Assembly (NCBI GenBank): GCA_001657395.1 | Contig: LYSY01000010.1 | Coordinates: 62,001 to 126,000, forward strand | Origin: Rhodospirillales bacterium BBD 1991-14 | GTDB lineage: Bacteria; Pseudomonadota; Alphaproteobacteria; Kiloniellales; Kiloniellaceae | DNA length: 64,000 nt | Direction of reading: 5' to 3' | In this document: positions 1-8,967 of the stretch, piece after piece | Position numbering within the stretch: position 1 is the stretch's first letter | Layout: the number at the start of each line of letters is the position of its first letter | Position numbers and translations under genes: made by a program | Notes under the pieces: generated by a model | Told to the model about the DNA's origin: nothing | Seen by the model: the letters and a program-made list of their open reading frames with translations, nothing else | The model's database searches: none

Positions 1-2
1 CG

Positions 3-455
3 CCCTTTCGCCGCGCCATCGAAGAGGGCCTGCTCGATCCCAGGCGCACCGTCCAGATCGGCATCCGCGGGTCGCTCTACACCAGTCACGACATGGACTG
101 GGGTCTGGAGCAGGGCATCCGGGTCATCACCATCGAGGAGTTCTACGACCTGGGCGTTGAGGCGGTCATCCAAGAGGCCCGCCGCGTCGTCGGCGACGGA
201 GCGACCTACCTCTCCTTCGACGTCGACGGGCTGGACCCGGTCTACGCCCCTGGGACCGGCACACCGGAGATCGGTGGCTTCACCACCCATGAAGCCCAGC
301 GCATGATCCGCGGCATGCGCGGCGTTAACCTTGTTGGCGGCGATGTGGTCGAAGTGGCCCCGCCTTTCGACCCCAGCGGGGCCACCGCCCTGGTCGGCGC
401 CACTATGATGTATGAGATTCTCTGCCTCCTCAGCGAAGTCGTCGCCAAATCGTAA
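3..455 (+). CDS. speB: Agmatinase / arginase-family ureohydrolase, 3' part
   Basis: The reading frame is open from the left edge of the window, so the 5' end is missing and only about 150 C-terminal residues are seen. They carry the ureohydrolase signature SFDVDGLDPVYAPGTGTPE (about residues 71-89 of the visible part), whose two aspartates bind the Mn pair, and a GGDVVEVAPPFD block near the C-terminus. These match agmatinases better than arginases. Agmatinase hydrolyses agmatine to putrescine and urea in the cytosol; related alphaproteobacterial enzymes also act on guanidinobutyrate or guanidinopropionate, so the substrate is not certain. The next gene is 82 bp away on the same strand but unrelated. 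Confidence 0.88.
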   Translation, partial: PFRRAIEEGLLDPRRTVQIGIRGSLYTSHDMDWGLEQGIRVITIEEFYDLGVEAVIQEARRVVGDGATYLSFDVDGLDPVYAPGTGTPEIGGFTTHEAQRMIRGMRGVNLVGGDVVEVAPPFDPSGATALVGATMMYEILCLLSEVVAKS

Positions 456-536
456 ATGATCGGTTAAAATAATCCTGCAATTTCAATGGTATGGTTAACG
501 GCCACGAGGGCCGTGACAGCGATGCAGGAGGCGATC

Positions 537-1109
537 ATGAGGAAGTACAGAGCGGCCCGCGCCCGGGCCCATGCCGCCAAGATGGACAGCAAACGTCAGG
601 GTTTGCTGCTTGGCGCCGTGATCACGATCTTGGCCTGTCTGGTTTTGGCCGCGTGGTCGCAGCAGGTGAATGCCGCCATACGGGGCCCTGCAACCACCGA
701 CGCGGAGACTTTGCAGTCGGACGGCGAGGCCGTCACCCCGCGCGACGTGCTGGTCGGGCGTTGGTACGGTGAGCAGCAGCGGGCCGGCGGCAAGATAAAG
801 CGCTGGACGGTCGAGACCTTCCCGGACGGGGTTTTCCTGATCACCTTCCGCTTCTACGAGCCGGACGGCGATTTCCGCGAGCAGATCGAGGTTGGCGAGT
901 GGGCGATTTCCGGCCCGGTCTACTTCCTCTCCACCAAGGGCTGGATCGACGGCGACACGCTTCTGGAGGCCGACACCACCAGTCCCGAGCTTTACGATGC
1001 CTACCGGATCATCCGGCTCGAGCCCGAGATCTTCGAGTACGAGCACTTCGTCAGCGGCAACCGCTATCGGGTGCACCGCGTCAGCAGCAGCTTCGCGCTG
1101 CCGGAGTAA
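537..1109 (+). CDS. Membrane-anchored hypothetical protein
   Basis: This 190-residue protein has a basic N-terminus and one hydrophobic segment (about residues 22-42: GLLLGAVITILACLVLAAW), followed by a soluble domain rich in Trp, Tyr and Phe that includes a VGRWYGEQ block. The layout suggests a bitopic inner-membrane protein with a periplasmic domain, or an uncleaved signal anchor. The ATG at 537 is chosen because AGGAGG lies 5 nt upstream; an in-frame ATG at 486 has no good ribosome site. The sequence around VGRWYGEQ resembles small lipocalin-like stress domains, but I cannot assign a family. Confidence 0.7.
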   Translation: MRKYRAARARAHAAKMDSKRQGLLLGAVITILACLVLAAWSQQVNAAIRGPATTDAETLQSDGEAVTPRDVLVGRWYGEQQRAGGKIKRWTVETFPDGVFLITFRFYEPDGDFREQIEVGEWAISGPVYFLSTKGWIDGDTLLEADTTSPELYDAYRIIRLEPEIFEYEHFVSGNRYRVHRVSSSFALPE

Positions 1110-1141
1110 GGAGCCGCCACTGCCAGGCACCGCCCCCTGCT

Positions 1142-1615
1142 TCAGGTCGCGTAATCGACCGGCAGGGCCGTGGTGTACTTGATCGCCTCCATGGCAAAGG
1201 AGGAGCTGACGTCAAACAGCGGCACCGCCGCGATCAGGCGCTTGTAGACCGCATCGTAGGCCTTGATGTCCGGAACCACGATCCGCAGCATGTAGTCGAT
1301 CTCGCCGCTCATGCGGTAGAGCTCCACAACCTCGGGAATGCGGGTGACCTTGGCGGCAAAGTCGTTCAGCCAGTCCTCGTCATGGCGGGACGTCCGGATT
1401 GCGACAAAGACCGTCACCCCGACATTCATCTTCTCCGGGCTCAAGAGCGCGACGCGCCGCTCGATGATCCCCTCAGCCTCCATCTTCTGAATTCGGCGCC
1501 AGCAGGGCGAGGCCGAGAGGCCCACCTGCTCGGCGATCTCCGCGACGGGAAGATCGGCTCTTTCCTGGAGAACCTTAAGGATTCTGCGATCGACGTCATC
1601 CAAGGTTAGATTCAC
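1142..1615 (-). CDS. Lrp/AsnC family transcriptional regulator
   Basis: The 157-residue protein has the N-terminal AsnC helix-turn-helix (LDDVDRRILKVLQERADLPV, then GLSASPCWRRIQKMEAEGII) and a C-terminal RAM/ligand-binding domain with the family's YRMSGEIDYMLRIVV stretch. Such regulators form octamers or dodecamers and respond to amino acids, often controlling a neighbouring amino-acid gene. The start is uncertain: GTG at 1615 has little upstream pairing, whereas TTG at 1603 lies 8 nt after AGGTG and would give the usual MLDDxDRRIL beginning. The gene converges with the upstream membrane-protein gene, so its target is not obvious from context. Confidence 0.92.
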   Translation of the reverse strand: MNLTLDDVDRRILKVLQERADLPVAEIAEQVGLSASPCWRRIQKMEAEGIIERRVALLSPEKMNVGVTVFVAIRTSRHDEDWLNDFAAKVTRIPEVVELYRMSGEIDYMLRIVVPDIKAYDAVYKRLIAAVPLFDVSSSFAMEAIKYTTALPVDYAT

Positions 1616-1777
1616 CTCATATAGAGAAATACTGGAAAAATTTTTCCCCGATTATGCCAATTTCGCGCAAGTTTGCAAGATCCTGCCCTCGAATCCCCGA
1701 TATGCTCTGTTCTGTCGCCAGCAATGGCTGGCCGCGGCCGTCGGGCCGGGCAGCCAGGACTTTATGGAGTTGATCCG

Positions 1778-2086
1778 GTGCCTTTGCGTTCCCTGTTCGA
1801 AGATCATCCGGCCTCGGTGGGTGAGACCTACTGGCAGCATATGGCCTCCGCCTGGGGGTTCTCCTGGCGCATGGCGGTGGCCAGCCTGGCCTGCCTGATC
1901 CATGCGTTGCTGCCCTTCCTGTTCGAGAAGTACGGCAGCCAGATGATCACCAAGCTCCACGACCGTATGGTGCTCAACCGCCATCGCGACAGCCAGACAG
2001 GCCACAACGGCCAGGCGGGCACCCAAGCACCGGCCCAGACATCGGCCCAGCCACCGGCCCTACAGAGCGAGCGCAGCGCCGCCTGA
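1778..2086 (+). CDS. DUF6356 family protein
   Basis: The 102-residue product carries the DUF6356 pattern: LFEDHPASVGETYWQHMASA, then a hydrophobic stretch ending in CLIHALLPFLFEKYGSQ. The family is small, of unknown function and common in Alphaproteobacteria. The hydrophobic segment (about residues 29-49) suggests membrane association. I prefer GTG at 1778 because GGAG lies 8 nt upstream and the protein then begins as other members do, directly before the LF.DHP block; an ATG at 1673 would add 35 residues with no resemblance to the family. The last 35 residues are a low-complexity Gln/Ala/Pro tail. Confidence 0.75.
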   Translation: MPLRSLFEDHPASVGETYWQHMASAWGFSWRMAVASLACLIHALLPFLFEKYGSQMITKLHDRMVLNRHRDSQTGHNGQAGTQAPAQTSAQPPALQSERSAA

Positions 2087-2320
2087 CCGGCCCCGCACTG
2101 CTGCAGCCGTCCAACACCGTTCCCTGATCTCGGAGCGCACACCCCGCGGAAAACAGCCCCGGGGGAAACACAGGAACCCGCTGCGCAAAGCTGCTAGACT
2201 TGCCCTGTTGCCGAACGGGGCATTATCCATCGCCCTCCCACGGCATCACAAAATCAAAAGAGCGACGGCGGCGCGACCGCATGGATCGGTCGACCGGCCC
2301 GGCCAATGGGAGGAGAGACC

Positions 2321-3595
2321 ATGAGCGCGACGCTTTTCACCAATGTGCAGATCATCGATGGCTCCGGCGAAGCGCCGTTCGCCGGCGAGGTTCTGGTCGA
2401 AGGCAACCGGATCAAGAGCGTCGCCCAGTCGGCCGACGGCCTAGCGAGGGACGGCGCCACGGTCGTCAACGGCGGCGGCCAGACGCTGATGCCCGGGCTC
2501 ATCGAGTCCCACGCCCATATCAGTTTCTGCGACACCCCGGACCTGGAGGGGCTCGGCGACATTCCGCCCGAGGAACACACCCTCAAAACCATGACCTATG
2601 CCCGCAAGATGCTGGACCAGGGCTTCACCGCGCTGTTCTCGGCCGCCGCCGCCAAGGCGCGGCTGGACGTGGTGATCCGCAATGCCATCGACGAGGGCAT
2701 CATTCCCGGCCCGCGCATGCGCGCCGCCAGCCCGGAGCTGACCGTGACCGGCGGCCTGGGCGATGTCCGGCGCGCCCACATGTACCGCGAGACCTTTGCG
2801 ATCTGCTGCGACGGCGCCGACGAATTCCTGCGCACCGCGCGGGAGATGTGCCGCGAAGGCGTCGACACCCTGAAAATCAACCCCTCCGGCGACGAGTTCG
2901 TGCCCTTCGCCCGCGCCCATCAGACCGTGATGAACGAGGCCGAGGTGGCCGCCGTCTGCGAGGTTGCGCGCTCGCGCGGGAAAAGGGTCGCGGCCCACGC
3001 CCGTTCAGCGGAATCGGTGAAGATGTGCGCGCGCAACGGTGTCGACGTGATCTACCACGCGACGCTCTGCGACGAGGAAGCGCTGGACATGCTGGAGGCG
3101 CGCAAGGATGACGTCTTCGTCGCGCCGGCCATGGGCATCATGTATGCGACCTCTCGGGGCGAAGGCGCCAAGTGGGGAATCGACAAGGACCATCCGGTCG
3201 CCATCTACTTCGCCCGCGAACTGGAGATGTGCGTCGAGAACATGAAGCTGCTGCGCAAGCGCGGACTGCGGGTGCTGCCGGGCGGCGACTACGGCTTTGC
3301 CTGGAACCCGATCGGCACCAACGCCCGCGATCTGGAACACTTCGTCAAGCTGCTCGACTTCAAGCCGCTGGAGGCGATTGCCGCAGCCACCAAACTGGGC
3401 GGCGAGCTGATGGAGATGGACACCGGGCTCGTCAAGGAAGGCTACCTGGCCGACCTGCTGCTGGTGAACGGCGACCCGGCCAAGGATGTGACCCTGCTGC
3501 AGAAAGCCGAGAACCTGGGCGCCATCATGAAAGACGGCGTATTCCACAAGAGCCCCGGTGGCGATGCCGATCTGGACCGGGTCGCAGCGGAGTAG
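2321..3595 (+). CDS. Metal-dependent amidohydrolase (imidazolonepropionase/prolidase-like)
   Basis: This 424-residue enzyme belongs to the amidohydrolase superfamily. The visible metal ligands are in order: HAH in GLIESHAHISF (about residue 69), Lys in TLKINPSGDEF (likely the carboxylated bridging lysine), His in AAHARS, His in IYHATL, and Asp in LPGGDYGFAWN. This pattern is typical of the COG1228 subgroup that includes zinc-dependent Xaa-Pro and Xaa-Arg/Lys dipeptidases. There is no signal peptide, so it is probably cytosolic. GGGAGGAG 5 nt upstream fixes the ATG at 2321 rather than 2306. The substrate cannot be read from sequence. Confidence 0.88.
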   Translation: MSATLFTNVQIIDGSGEAPFAGEVLVEGNRIKSVAQSADGLARDGATVVNGGGQTLMPGLIESHAHISFCDTPDLEGLGDIPPEEHTLKTMTYARKMLDQGFTALFSAAAAKARLDVVIRNAIDEGIIPGPRMRAASPELTVTGGLGDVRRAHMYRETFAICCDGADEFLRTAREMCREGVDTLKINPSGDEFVPFARAHQTVMNEAEVAAVCEVARSRGKRVAAHARSAESVKMCARNGVDVIYHATLCDEEALDMLEARKDDVFVAPAMGIMYATSRGEGAKWGIDKDHPVAIYFARELEMCVENMKLLRKRGLRVLPGGDYGFAWNPIGTNARDLEHFVKLLDFKPLEAIAAATKLGGELMEMDTGLVKEGYLADLLLVNGDPAKDVTLLQKAENLGAIMKDGVFHKSPGGDADLDRVAAE

Positions 3596-3679
3596 GCCCC
3601 GCGGCGCTCTGACGCGTGGACTTCCACCGCCACTCAGCTATCTGATTGGCAGTATTTTTTGGAAGGCAGGCGGAAAGAG

Positions 3680-4645
3680 ATGAGGCATCGTTGGATCGTG
3701 GACAGGCTCCACGCCACAGGACTGGCTTCAACCGGATTTGTGCTGGCGGCTGCCGCGTTTTCGGTTCTGCCGGCGTCACCGGGCAACGCAAGCGCGGAGG
3801 AGCTGTTGCTGGGGGACCACGCCCTGGTCGGCAGCATCTGGGACACCCGCACAGGTCTGCAGGTCACCGAAGCCGACGTCGTGTCGGCAGCGGCCGGGGC
3901 CAAATGGGTCCTGCTGGGGGAGAAACACGACAATCCCGAACATCATCGTCTGCAGGCGCGCATCGTTGATGCCATCGGCGCCGCCGGCCGCCGGCCGGCC
4001 GTGGTTTGGGAGATGGCGGAGCCGGCTCATGCGCAGGCGCTTCGCGCCGCTACAGCGCAGACTGTCGATGACCTGGGCGCTGCGCTCTCCTGGGAAGCGC
4101 GCGGCTGGCCGGCCTGGTCGACCTATCGCCCGATCGCGGAAGCCGCCTTGAAGCACGGCATGACCATGGCGCCCGGCAACGCCTCGCCGCAAGCGACCCG
4201 GGCCATCGGGCGCGGCCAGCCGCTCTCTGCCGCGGAGGCCGAACGGCTGGACTGGAGCCTGGACTATCCGCAGGAGCAGATGATCGATCTCACGCGCATC
4301 CTCGCGGACTCGCATTGCGGTATGCTGCCGGAGAGCGCCCTGCCGGCGATGGCCGACGTGCAGCGCTTCCGCGACGCCTGGATGAGCGCCAGCCTGCGCG
4401 ATGCCGACGGCGGCGATGGCGCCATCCTGATCGCCGGCAGCCAGCACGTCCGGGAGGACCGCGGTGTTCCCTGGCGTCTCGGAGAACCGGTATTCAGCCT
4501 GGCCATCATCGAGGTGGCAAGGGACGAGGAGCGTGCCGAAACCTATCCCTCCTTCGATGCGGCGCAGTTCGATTTTGTCTGGTTCACGGCGCGGGTCGAC
4601 GAAGAAGACCCTTGCGAGAAGTTCCGCCGCCAGATGAAAGGCTGA
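3680..4645 (+). CDS. ChaN-like haem-binding exported protein
   Basis: The 321-residue product has a signal peptide (basic start, hydrophobic core at about residues 14-32) and a domain matching the ChaN / Cofac_haem_bdg family. The pattern WVLLGEKHDNPEHHRLQ and the later IAGSQHVREDRGVPWRL resemble the haem-ligating and structural motifs of Campylobacter ChaN, a periplasmic or outer-membrane lipoprotein linked to iron uptake. No clear lipobox Cys is seen, so it may be a free periplasmic protein. Start 3680 is preferred over 3659 because a GGCGGAAAGAG stretch precedes it. No iron-transport genes are adjacent. Confidence 0.82.
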   Translation: MRHRWIVDRLHATGLASTGFVLAAAAFSVLPASPGNASAEELLLGDHALVGSIWDTRTGLQVTEADVVSAAAGAKWVLLGEKHDNPEHHRLQARIVDAIGAAGRRPAVVWEMAEPAHAQALRAATAQTVDDLGAALSWEARGWPAWSTYRPIAEAALKHGMTMAPGNASPQATRAIGRGQPLSAAEAERLDWSLDYPQEQMIDLTRILADSHCGMLPESALPAMADVQRFRDAWMSASLRDADGGDGAILIAGSQHVREDRGVPWRLGEPVFSLAIIEVARDEERAETYPSFDAAQFDFVWFTARVDEEDPCEKFRRQMKG

Positions 4646-4681
4646 GGCAGCAGGCGGTCGAAGCGCTCACCGCGGGTAGGG

Positions 4682-5143
4682 TCAGGCGCTCTCCCCCAGC
4701 GTCAGGCGCAAAACCGTGTTGCCGCCAGCATCCAGAAGCAGCAGGTCTTCCTGATCCAGGCGATAGCCCCGGGTGCTGTCCAGGGCCTGCAGCATGCGGT
4801 CTTCCTGCCCCATGGCGGGACCGGGACAGGCCTTCTTGGTGGTGCCCAGGTTCCCGAAGGCCATGGCGTCGTTGTCGACAATGGCCGATCCGAAGTAACT
4901 GTTGCAGCCTGCATTGCCGCTGACCTTGCCGTCGGCAGCGATGAGCAGGTCGGAGATGATTCCCGGCACAACGGGTCGGCCATCGATCTGACTGGCGATC
5001 CAGGTTCGGCCGTAGATCTGTTCGGCCATCTCGTCACGCTCGTCGACGGCCAGAGAACATGCGCCCAAGAGGGCCGCAACGGCGCCCCACGCCGCAACCG
5101 CCCGTACGCCGGCCGCGCCGCGCATCCGAAACACCTGACCCAT
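4682..5143 (-). CDS. META-domain lipoprotein (HslJ-like)
   Basis: A lipoprotein signal (LLGAC, about residues 24-28) is followed by one META domain: TWIASQIDGRPV, the GNAGCNSYFGS signature, and a late LQALDSTRGYRLDQEDLLLLDAGG strand region. META domains occur in HslJ, a heat-inducible E. coli lipoprotein tied to novobiocin resistance, and in secreted proteins; the molecular role is unknown. ATG 5143 lies 8 nt after GAGGAG and gives a compact signal peptide; a GTG at 5158 is the alternative. The gene converges with the ChaN-like gene, with 36 bp between stops. Confidence 0.86.
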   Translation of the reverse strand: MGQVFRMRGAAGVRAVAAWGAVAALLGACSLAVDERDEMAEQIYGRTWIASQIDGRPVVPGIISDLLIAADGKVSGNAGCNSYFGSAIVDNDAMAFGNLGTTKKACPGPAMGQEDRMLQALDSTRGYRLDQEDLLLLDAGGNTVLRLTLGESA

Positions 5144-5316
5144 AACCCCGCTCCTCACTCCAGCCGCCCTTCGGACCCCCGGCTGCGCCGCCTCAACCCT
5201 CCCAGGCTACCGCTAACCGTCAGTGGTTTTCCAGTCCCTCGAACGCCCGGCCTGTACCCGTAGACCAGATTTCCGCCGCGGTTGAAGGTCCGGACATGAA
5301 CGCCACCACAGAATCG

Positions 5317-6999
5317 CTAGCCGCCCTCCGCCGGCATCACGCGATCGACGATGGTACGGCTGCCGGCATGCGCCGCACCGCATCCGTAGGTATGGCGGAA
5401 CCCGCCGCTGAGGCGGCTGGCGACAAAGGCGTCGGCCACCGCCGCCGGGGCGTGCCGGCGCAAAAGCGCGGCCGCGGCGGTGACGGCCAACCGCTCGACA
5501 AACCACCGCGCCCCGGCCTCCAGGCCCTCGGGATCGGCCAGCCTCGCGCGCAGATCGCGGATCGCGGACGCCAGGGCCTTGTCGCCCGCGCCTGCCGCGT
5601 CAAGGTCGTCCAGCACCATAGCTGCAGCAGCACTGTCCTGAGACAGTACGCGCAGCACGTCCAGGCACATGACGTTGCCCGAGCCTTCCCAGATGGCGTT
5701 CAGCGGCAGCTCCCGGTAGAGCCGTGCCGCCAGGCTCTCCTCGACATAACCGTTGCCGCCCAGGCATTCCATGGCCTCGTAACCGAGAGCCGGGGCGATC
5801 TTGCAGACCCAGTACTTGGTCACCGGCGTCATCAGGCGCCGCCAGGCCGCTGCCGCATCGCTTTGCGCGGCCTCGTCGAAAGCGCGCGCGAGGCGAAAGG
5901 CAAGCGCCGTCGCCGCCTCAACGTCCAGCGCCATGTCAGCCAGCACCTGGGTCATCAGCGGCTGATCGACGAGCCGCTTCTGAAAGACGCTGCGGTGGCG
6001 GCAGTGATGCACGGCCTGCGCAAGCGCCAGACGCATCTGCCCCGCCGAAGCCACGGCGCAGTCCAGGCGGGTCATGGTGACCATCTCGAGGATGGTGGCG
6101 ATGCCCCGTCCCTCCTCGCCCACCAGCCAGCCGTGGACGCCCTGCAGTTCGACCTCGGAGGAGGCATTGGAGCGGTTGCCGAGCTTCTCCTTCAGGCGCT
6201 GCAGACGCAGGGGATTGACCGAGCCGTCCGGCAGAAAGCGTGGAACCAGGAAACAGGAGAGTCCGCCCGGCGCCTGGGCCAGCATCAGGAAGGCATCGCA
6301 CATGGGCGCAGAGAGAAACCACTTGTGACCCACCAGGATGTATTCCGCCCCCGGCCCGCCGGCGCCGGCCGGCTGTGCGGTTGTGGTGTTGGCACGCACG
6401 TCGGTGCCGCCCTGCTTCTCGGTCATGCCCATGCCGATGGTGGCGCCGGTCTTCTCCGCAATGGGTTTGAAGGCCGGATCGTAGCGCCGTGACAGCATCT
6501 TCGGCAACAACGCTTCGGCAAGGTCCGCCTGCAGAAGCAGGGTCGGCACCGCCGCATTGGTCATGGTGATCGGGCAGACATGGCCCGGTTCCATCTGGGT
6601 CATCATGTAAAGGCGCGCGAGGCGTGCCACATGGGCGCCCGGCGGCGGGCCACTTTCGCTGTCTTTCAGATGCTCCCAGGGGCTGCAGTGCAGACCGGCA
6701 GCGCAGCTCATGGTCATCGCTTCGTGATAGGCCGGATGGAACTCGATGCGGTCTGCCGGAAAGCCTTTCTGGTCGAAGCGGTGAAGCTTCGGCAGGTTCT
6801 CGTTTGCCAGGCGGCCGATCTCGAAACCATGCGCCGAGCCGGTGGCCGCACCGAAGGCCGCCAGGTCCTGCGCATCCACGCCGCGCCCTTCGCGCTCCAC
6901 AGCCTCGCGCAGCACCGCGTCGCTCAGAAAGAGGTTCACATCCTCAAAGGGCGGGCTCTGGTTGCTGACCTCGTGAGTGGCAAAGCTCTGGTCTGACAT
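5317..6999 (-). CDS. aidB: Acyl-CoA dehydrogenase-like protein AidB
   Basis: The 560-residue protein matches AidB over its full length. It has the long N-terminal region of the AidB group (NQSPPFEDVNLFLSD), the flavin-binding block GMGMTEKQGGTDVRAN, and the C-terminal PLNAIWEGSGNVMCLDVLR region. AidB is an FAD-containing homotetramer of the isovaleryl-CoA dehydrogenase group, induced by alkylating agents in E. coli, that binds DNA and may protect promoters from alkylation. No ada or alkB gene is in the window. AGGAGG 5 nt upstream sets the ATG at 6999. The photolyase island 2 kb away is another DNA-damage group, but no shared operon is seen. Confidence 0.93.
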   Translation of the reverse strand: MSDQSFATHEVSNQSPPFEDVNLFLSDAVLREAVEREGRGVDAQDLAAFGAATGSAHGFEIGRLANENLPKLHRFDQKGFPADRIEFHPAYHEAMTMSCAAGLHCSPWEHLKDSESGPPPGAHVARLARLYMMTQMEPGHVCPITMTNAAVPTLLLQADLAEALLPKMLSRRYDPAFKPIAEKTGATIGMGMTEKQGGTDVRANTTTAQPAGAGGPGAEYILVGHKWFLSAPMCDAFLMLAQAPGGLSCFLVPRFLPDGSVNPLRLQRLKEKLGNRSNASSEVELQGVHGWLVGEEGRGIATILEMVTMTRLDCAVASAGQMRLALAQAVHHCRHRSVFQKRLVDQPLMTQVLADMALDVEAATALAFRLARAFDEAAQSDAAAAWRRLMTPVTKYWVCKIAPALGYEAMECLGGNGYVEESLAARLYRELPLNAIWEGSGNVMCLDVLRVLSQDSAAAAMVLDDLDAAGAGDKALASAIRDLRARLADPEGLEAGARWFVERLAVTAAAALLRRHAPAAVADAFVASRLSGGFRHTYGCGAAHAGSRTIVDRVMPAEGG

Positions 7000-7279
7000 C
7001 GCCGCCTCCTTGCGCAAGGACCGGACCGGGGACCGGATTGGGCCAGGGTCAATTCTCCTGGGTCAATCCTAACGCCATCCTCCCGGCTCTCCTACAACAG
7101 GGAATTTTACGCGCCCCGCGGCGTCCACAGACTGGGGCGTCCGCAGGCTGGGCGCGAAGCGGCGCCTCCGCTTCCTCAGTACCGTCATCCCTCTCCGCTG
7201 ATCACCGGAATCTCACAACTTCAGCAGGGTTTCAGACCTATATGCTCCAGCATCCGCGTAACCAATCGAACGGCAGACC

Positions 7280-8875
7280 ATGAAGATCACTCGGCGTCAG
7301 ACGCTGGGCCAGGGCTTGGCTGTGCTGGGGACCGCCCTGACCCTTCCCAACGTGCCTCTCTCCGGTCCGGCCGACGCGCAGACCCCGGCCCTGCGCCTGG
7401 GTCCGCCTGCGGACTTCGATTGGAACTGGCTGATCGACCATGCACGGCAGCGCGCCGCCGGCCCCTACGTCGAGCCGCCGCGCCCCGCCCCCGGCGTGGT
7501 GCAGGAGATCGACTACGATGCCCACGGCAAGCTCCGCCTGCATCCCGAATACGCGCTCTGGGGAACGGAAGGCAGCGTCTATCCCATCACATTCGTCCAT
7601 CTCGGGCGCTACTTCCCCAAGTCCGTTCGTATGCATCAGGTGGAAAACGGCCAGGCCCGCGAGGTGCTCTATGCGCCGGACTATTTCACCATCCCTGCCG
7701 ACCATCCGGCGGCCCGTATCCCACCGGACGCCTCTGCCTTCGCCGGCTTCTGGGTCCAGGAGTCGCGCCGCTCCGGCGACTGGCGCGCGCGCGAGCCCTG
7801 GGTCACCTTTGTCGGGGCTTCTTACTTCAGAGCCGTCGGTCCGCTGGGACAGGTCGGTCTCTCCGCCCGCGGTATCGCCATCAACGTCGGCGACCCCGGT
7901 CCGGAGGAGTTTCCCGACTTCACGCAGTTCTGGTTCACGCCGACCGGGCGGGAGGGCGATCCCCAGGTCGTTTACGCTCTGCTGGAGGGCCCCAGCCTGA
8001 CCGGCGCCTACCGCTTTGTGATGGAGCGCGGGCGTGCCGTGGTGATGGAGGTGGAAAAGCGACTGTTTATCCGCCGCGACATCGCGCGCCTGGGCATCGC
8101 GCCGCTCACCTCCATGTTCTGGTTCGGCGAATACGGCGATCAGCGCCTCAAGGACTGGCGGCCGGAGGTGCACGATTCCGACGGCCTGGCGCTCTGGACC
8201 GGCACCGGCGAGCGCATCTGGCGTCCGCTCAACAACCCGCCCCGGCTGATGACTTCCAGCTTCCGGGACGGCGATCCGCGCGGATTCGGCCTGTCGCAGC
8301 GCGACCGCAGCTACGCCCACTACCTCGACGGCGTGAACTATCATCATCGCCCCACCTGCTGGGTCGAACCCCTGGACTCCTGGGGGGATGGGGCCGTGCA
8401 GTTGGTCGAGCTGCCGACCGACGACGAGATCCACGACAACATCGTCGCTTACTGGCGCCCGGCCGATCCCGTTCTGGCCGGCAGCAGCCTGACCTACCGC
8501 TACCGCCTGCACTGGGTCGAGTTCGAGCCCTTCTTTCCGGTGGTCGACCTGGCGCGCTGCGTAGCCACGCGCATGGGCCGCGGCGGCGAGGCCGGCAAGC
8601 CGCGCCCGGAAGGCGTGGTGAAGTTCGTGGTCGAGTTCGACGGCCCGAGCCTGGCCGACATCCCCTGGGGCGCCCGGCCGAAGGTGGTGGTCTCCGCCTC
8701 GCGCGGGGAGGTCAGCCTCAACCGTTCCGAGCCGGTCTGGTACACGCCGCGCTGGCTCGCCTCCTTCGATCTGACGGTCACCGGCAGCGAGCCGGTCGAA
8801 CTGCGCTGCTTCATGGAACTGGAGGGCCGGACTCTGACCGAAAACTGGCTCTACCAGTACCATCCACCGGCTTGA
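7280..8875 (+). CDS. opgD: Glucan biosynthesis protein D, Tat-exported
   Basis: The 531-residue protein belongs to the MdoG/OpgD family involved in osmoregulated periplasmic glucan formation. The N-terminus MKITRRQTLGQGL followed by a hydrophobic stretch is a twin-arginine signal, which is characteristic of OpgD rather than the Sec-exported OpgG. Family blocks visible include YPITFVHLGRYFPK, YFRAVGPLGQVGLSARG, DFTQFWF and WVEPLDSWGDGAVQLVELP. The Tat motif implies folding in the cytosol before export to the periplasm. No opgH glucosyltransferase gene is nearby. ATG 7280 puts the signal at the extreme N-terminus. Confidence 0.93.
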   Translation: MKITRRQTLGQGLAVLGTALTLPNVPLSGPADAQTPALRLGPPADFDWNWLIDHARQRAAGPYVEPPRPAPGVVQEIDYDAHGKLRLHPEYALWGTEGSVYPITFVHLGRYFPKSVRMHQVENGQAREVLYAPDYFTIPADHPAARIPPDASAFAGFWVQESRRSGDWRAREPWVTFVGASYFRAVGPLGQVGLSARGIAINVGDPGPEEFPDFTQFWFTPTGREGDPQVVYALLEGPSLTGAYRFVMERGRAVVMEVEKRLFIRRDIARLGIAPLTSMFWFGEYGDQRLKDWRPEVHDSDGLALWTGTGERIWRPLNNPPRLMTSSFRDGDPRGFGLSQRDRSYAHYLDGVNYHHRPTCWVEPLDSWGDGAVQLVELPTDDEIHDNIVAYWRPADPVLAGSSLTYRYRLHWVEFEPFFPVVDLARCVATRMGRGGEAGKPRPEGVVKFVVEFDGPSLADIPWGARPKVVVSASRGEVSLNRSEPVWYTPRWLASFDLTVTGSEPVELRCFMELEGRTLTENWLYQYHPPA

Positions 8876-8967
8876 GGCGCGGATCCGCCATCAGATACAG
8901 CCGAAAGTGATACGTCGGCGCCTGCGAGCCGTATAACTCAGACAGTCTTTCAAGTCTGGGCAACATC

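Noticed and set aside
2152-2202. Partial match to the shared element: AACAGCC, 15 bp, GAACCCG
   Set aside because: Spacing is right and the first 7-8 bases of the core match, but the rest of the core differs and no minus-strand gene start lies close. I treat it as chance or a very degenerate copy.
7238-8863. 541-codon minus-strand frame opposite opgD
   Set aside because: It is antisense to a gene with clear family motifs and a Tat signal; its composition is that of a GC-rich shadow frame.
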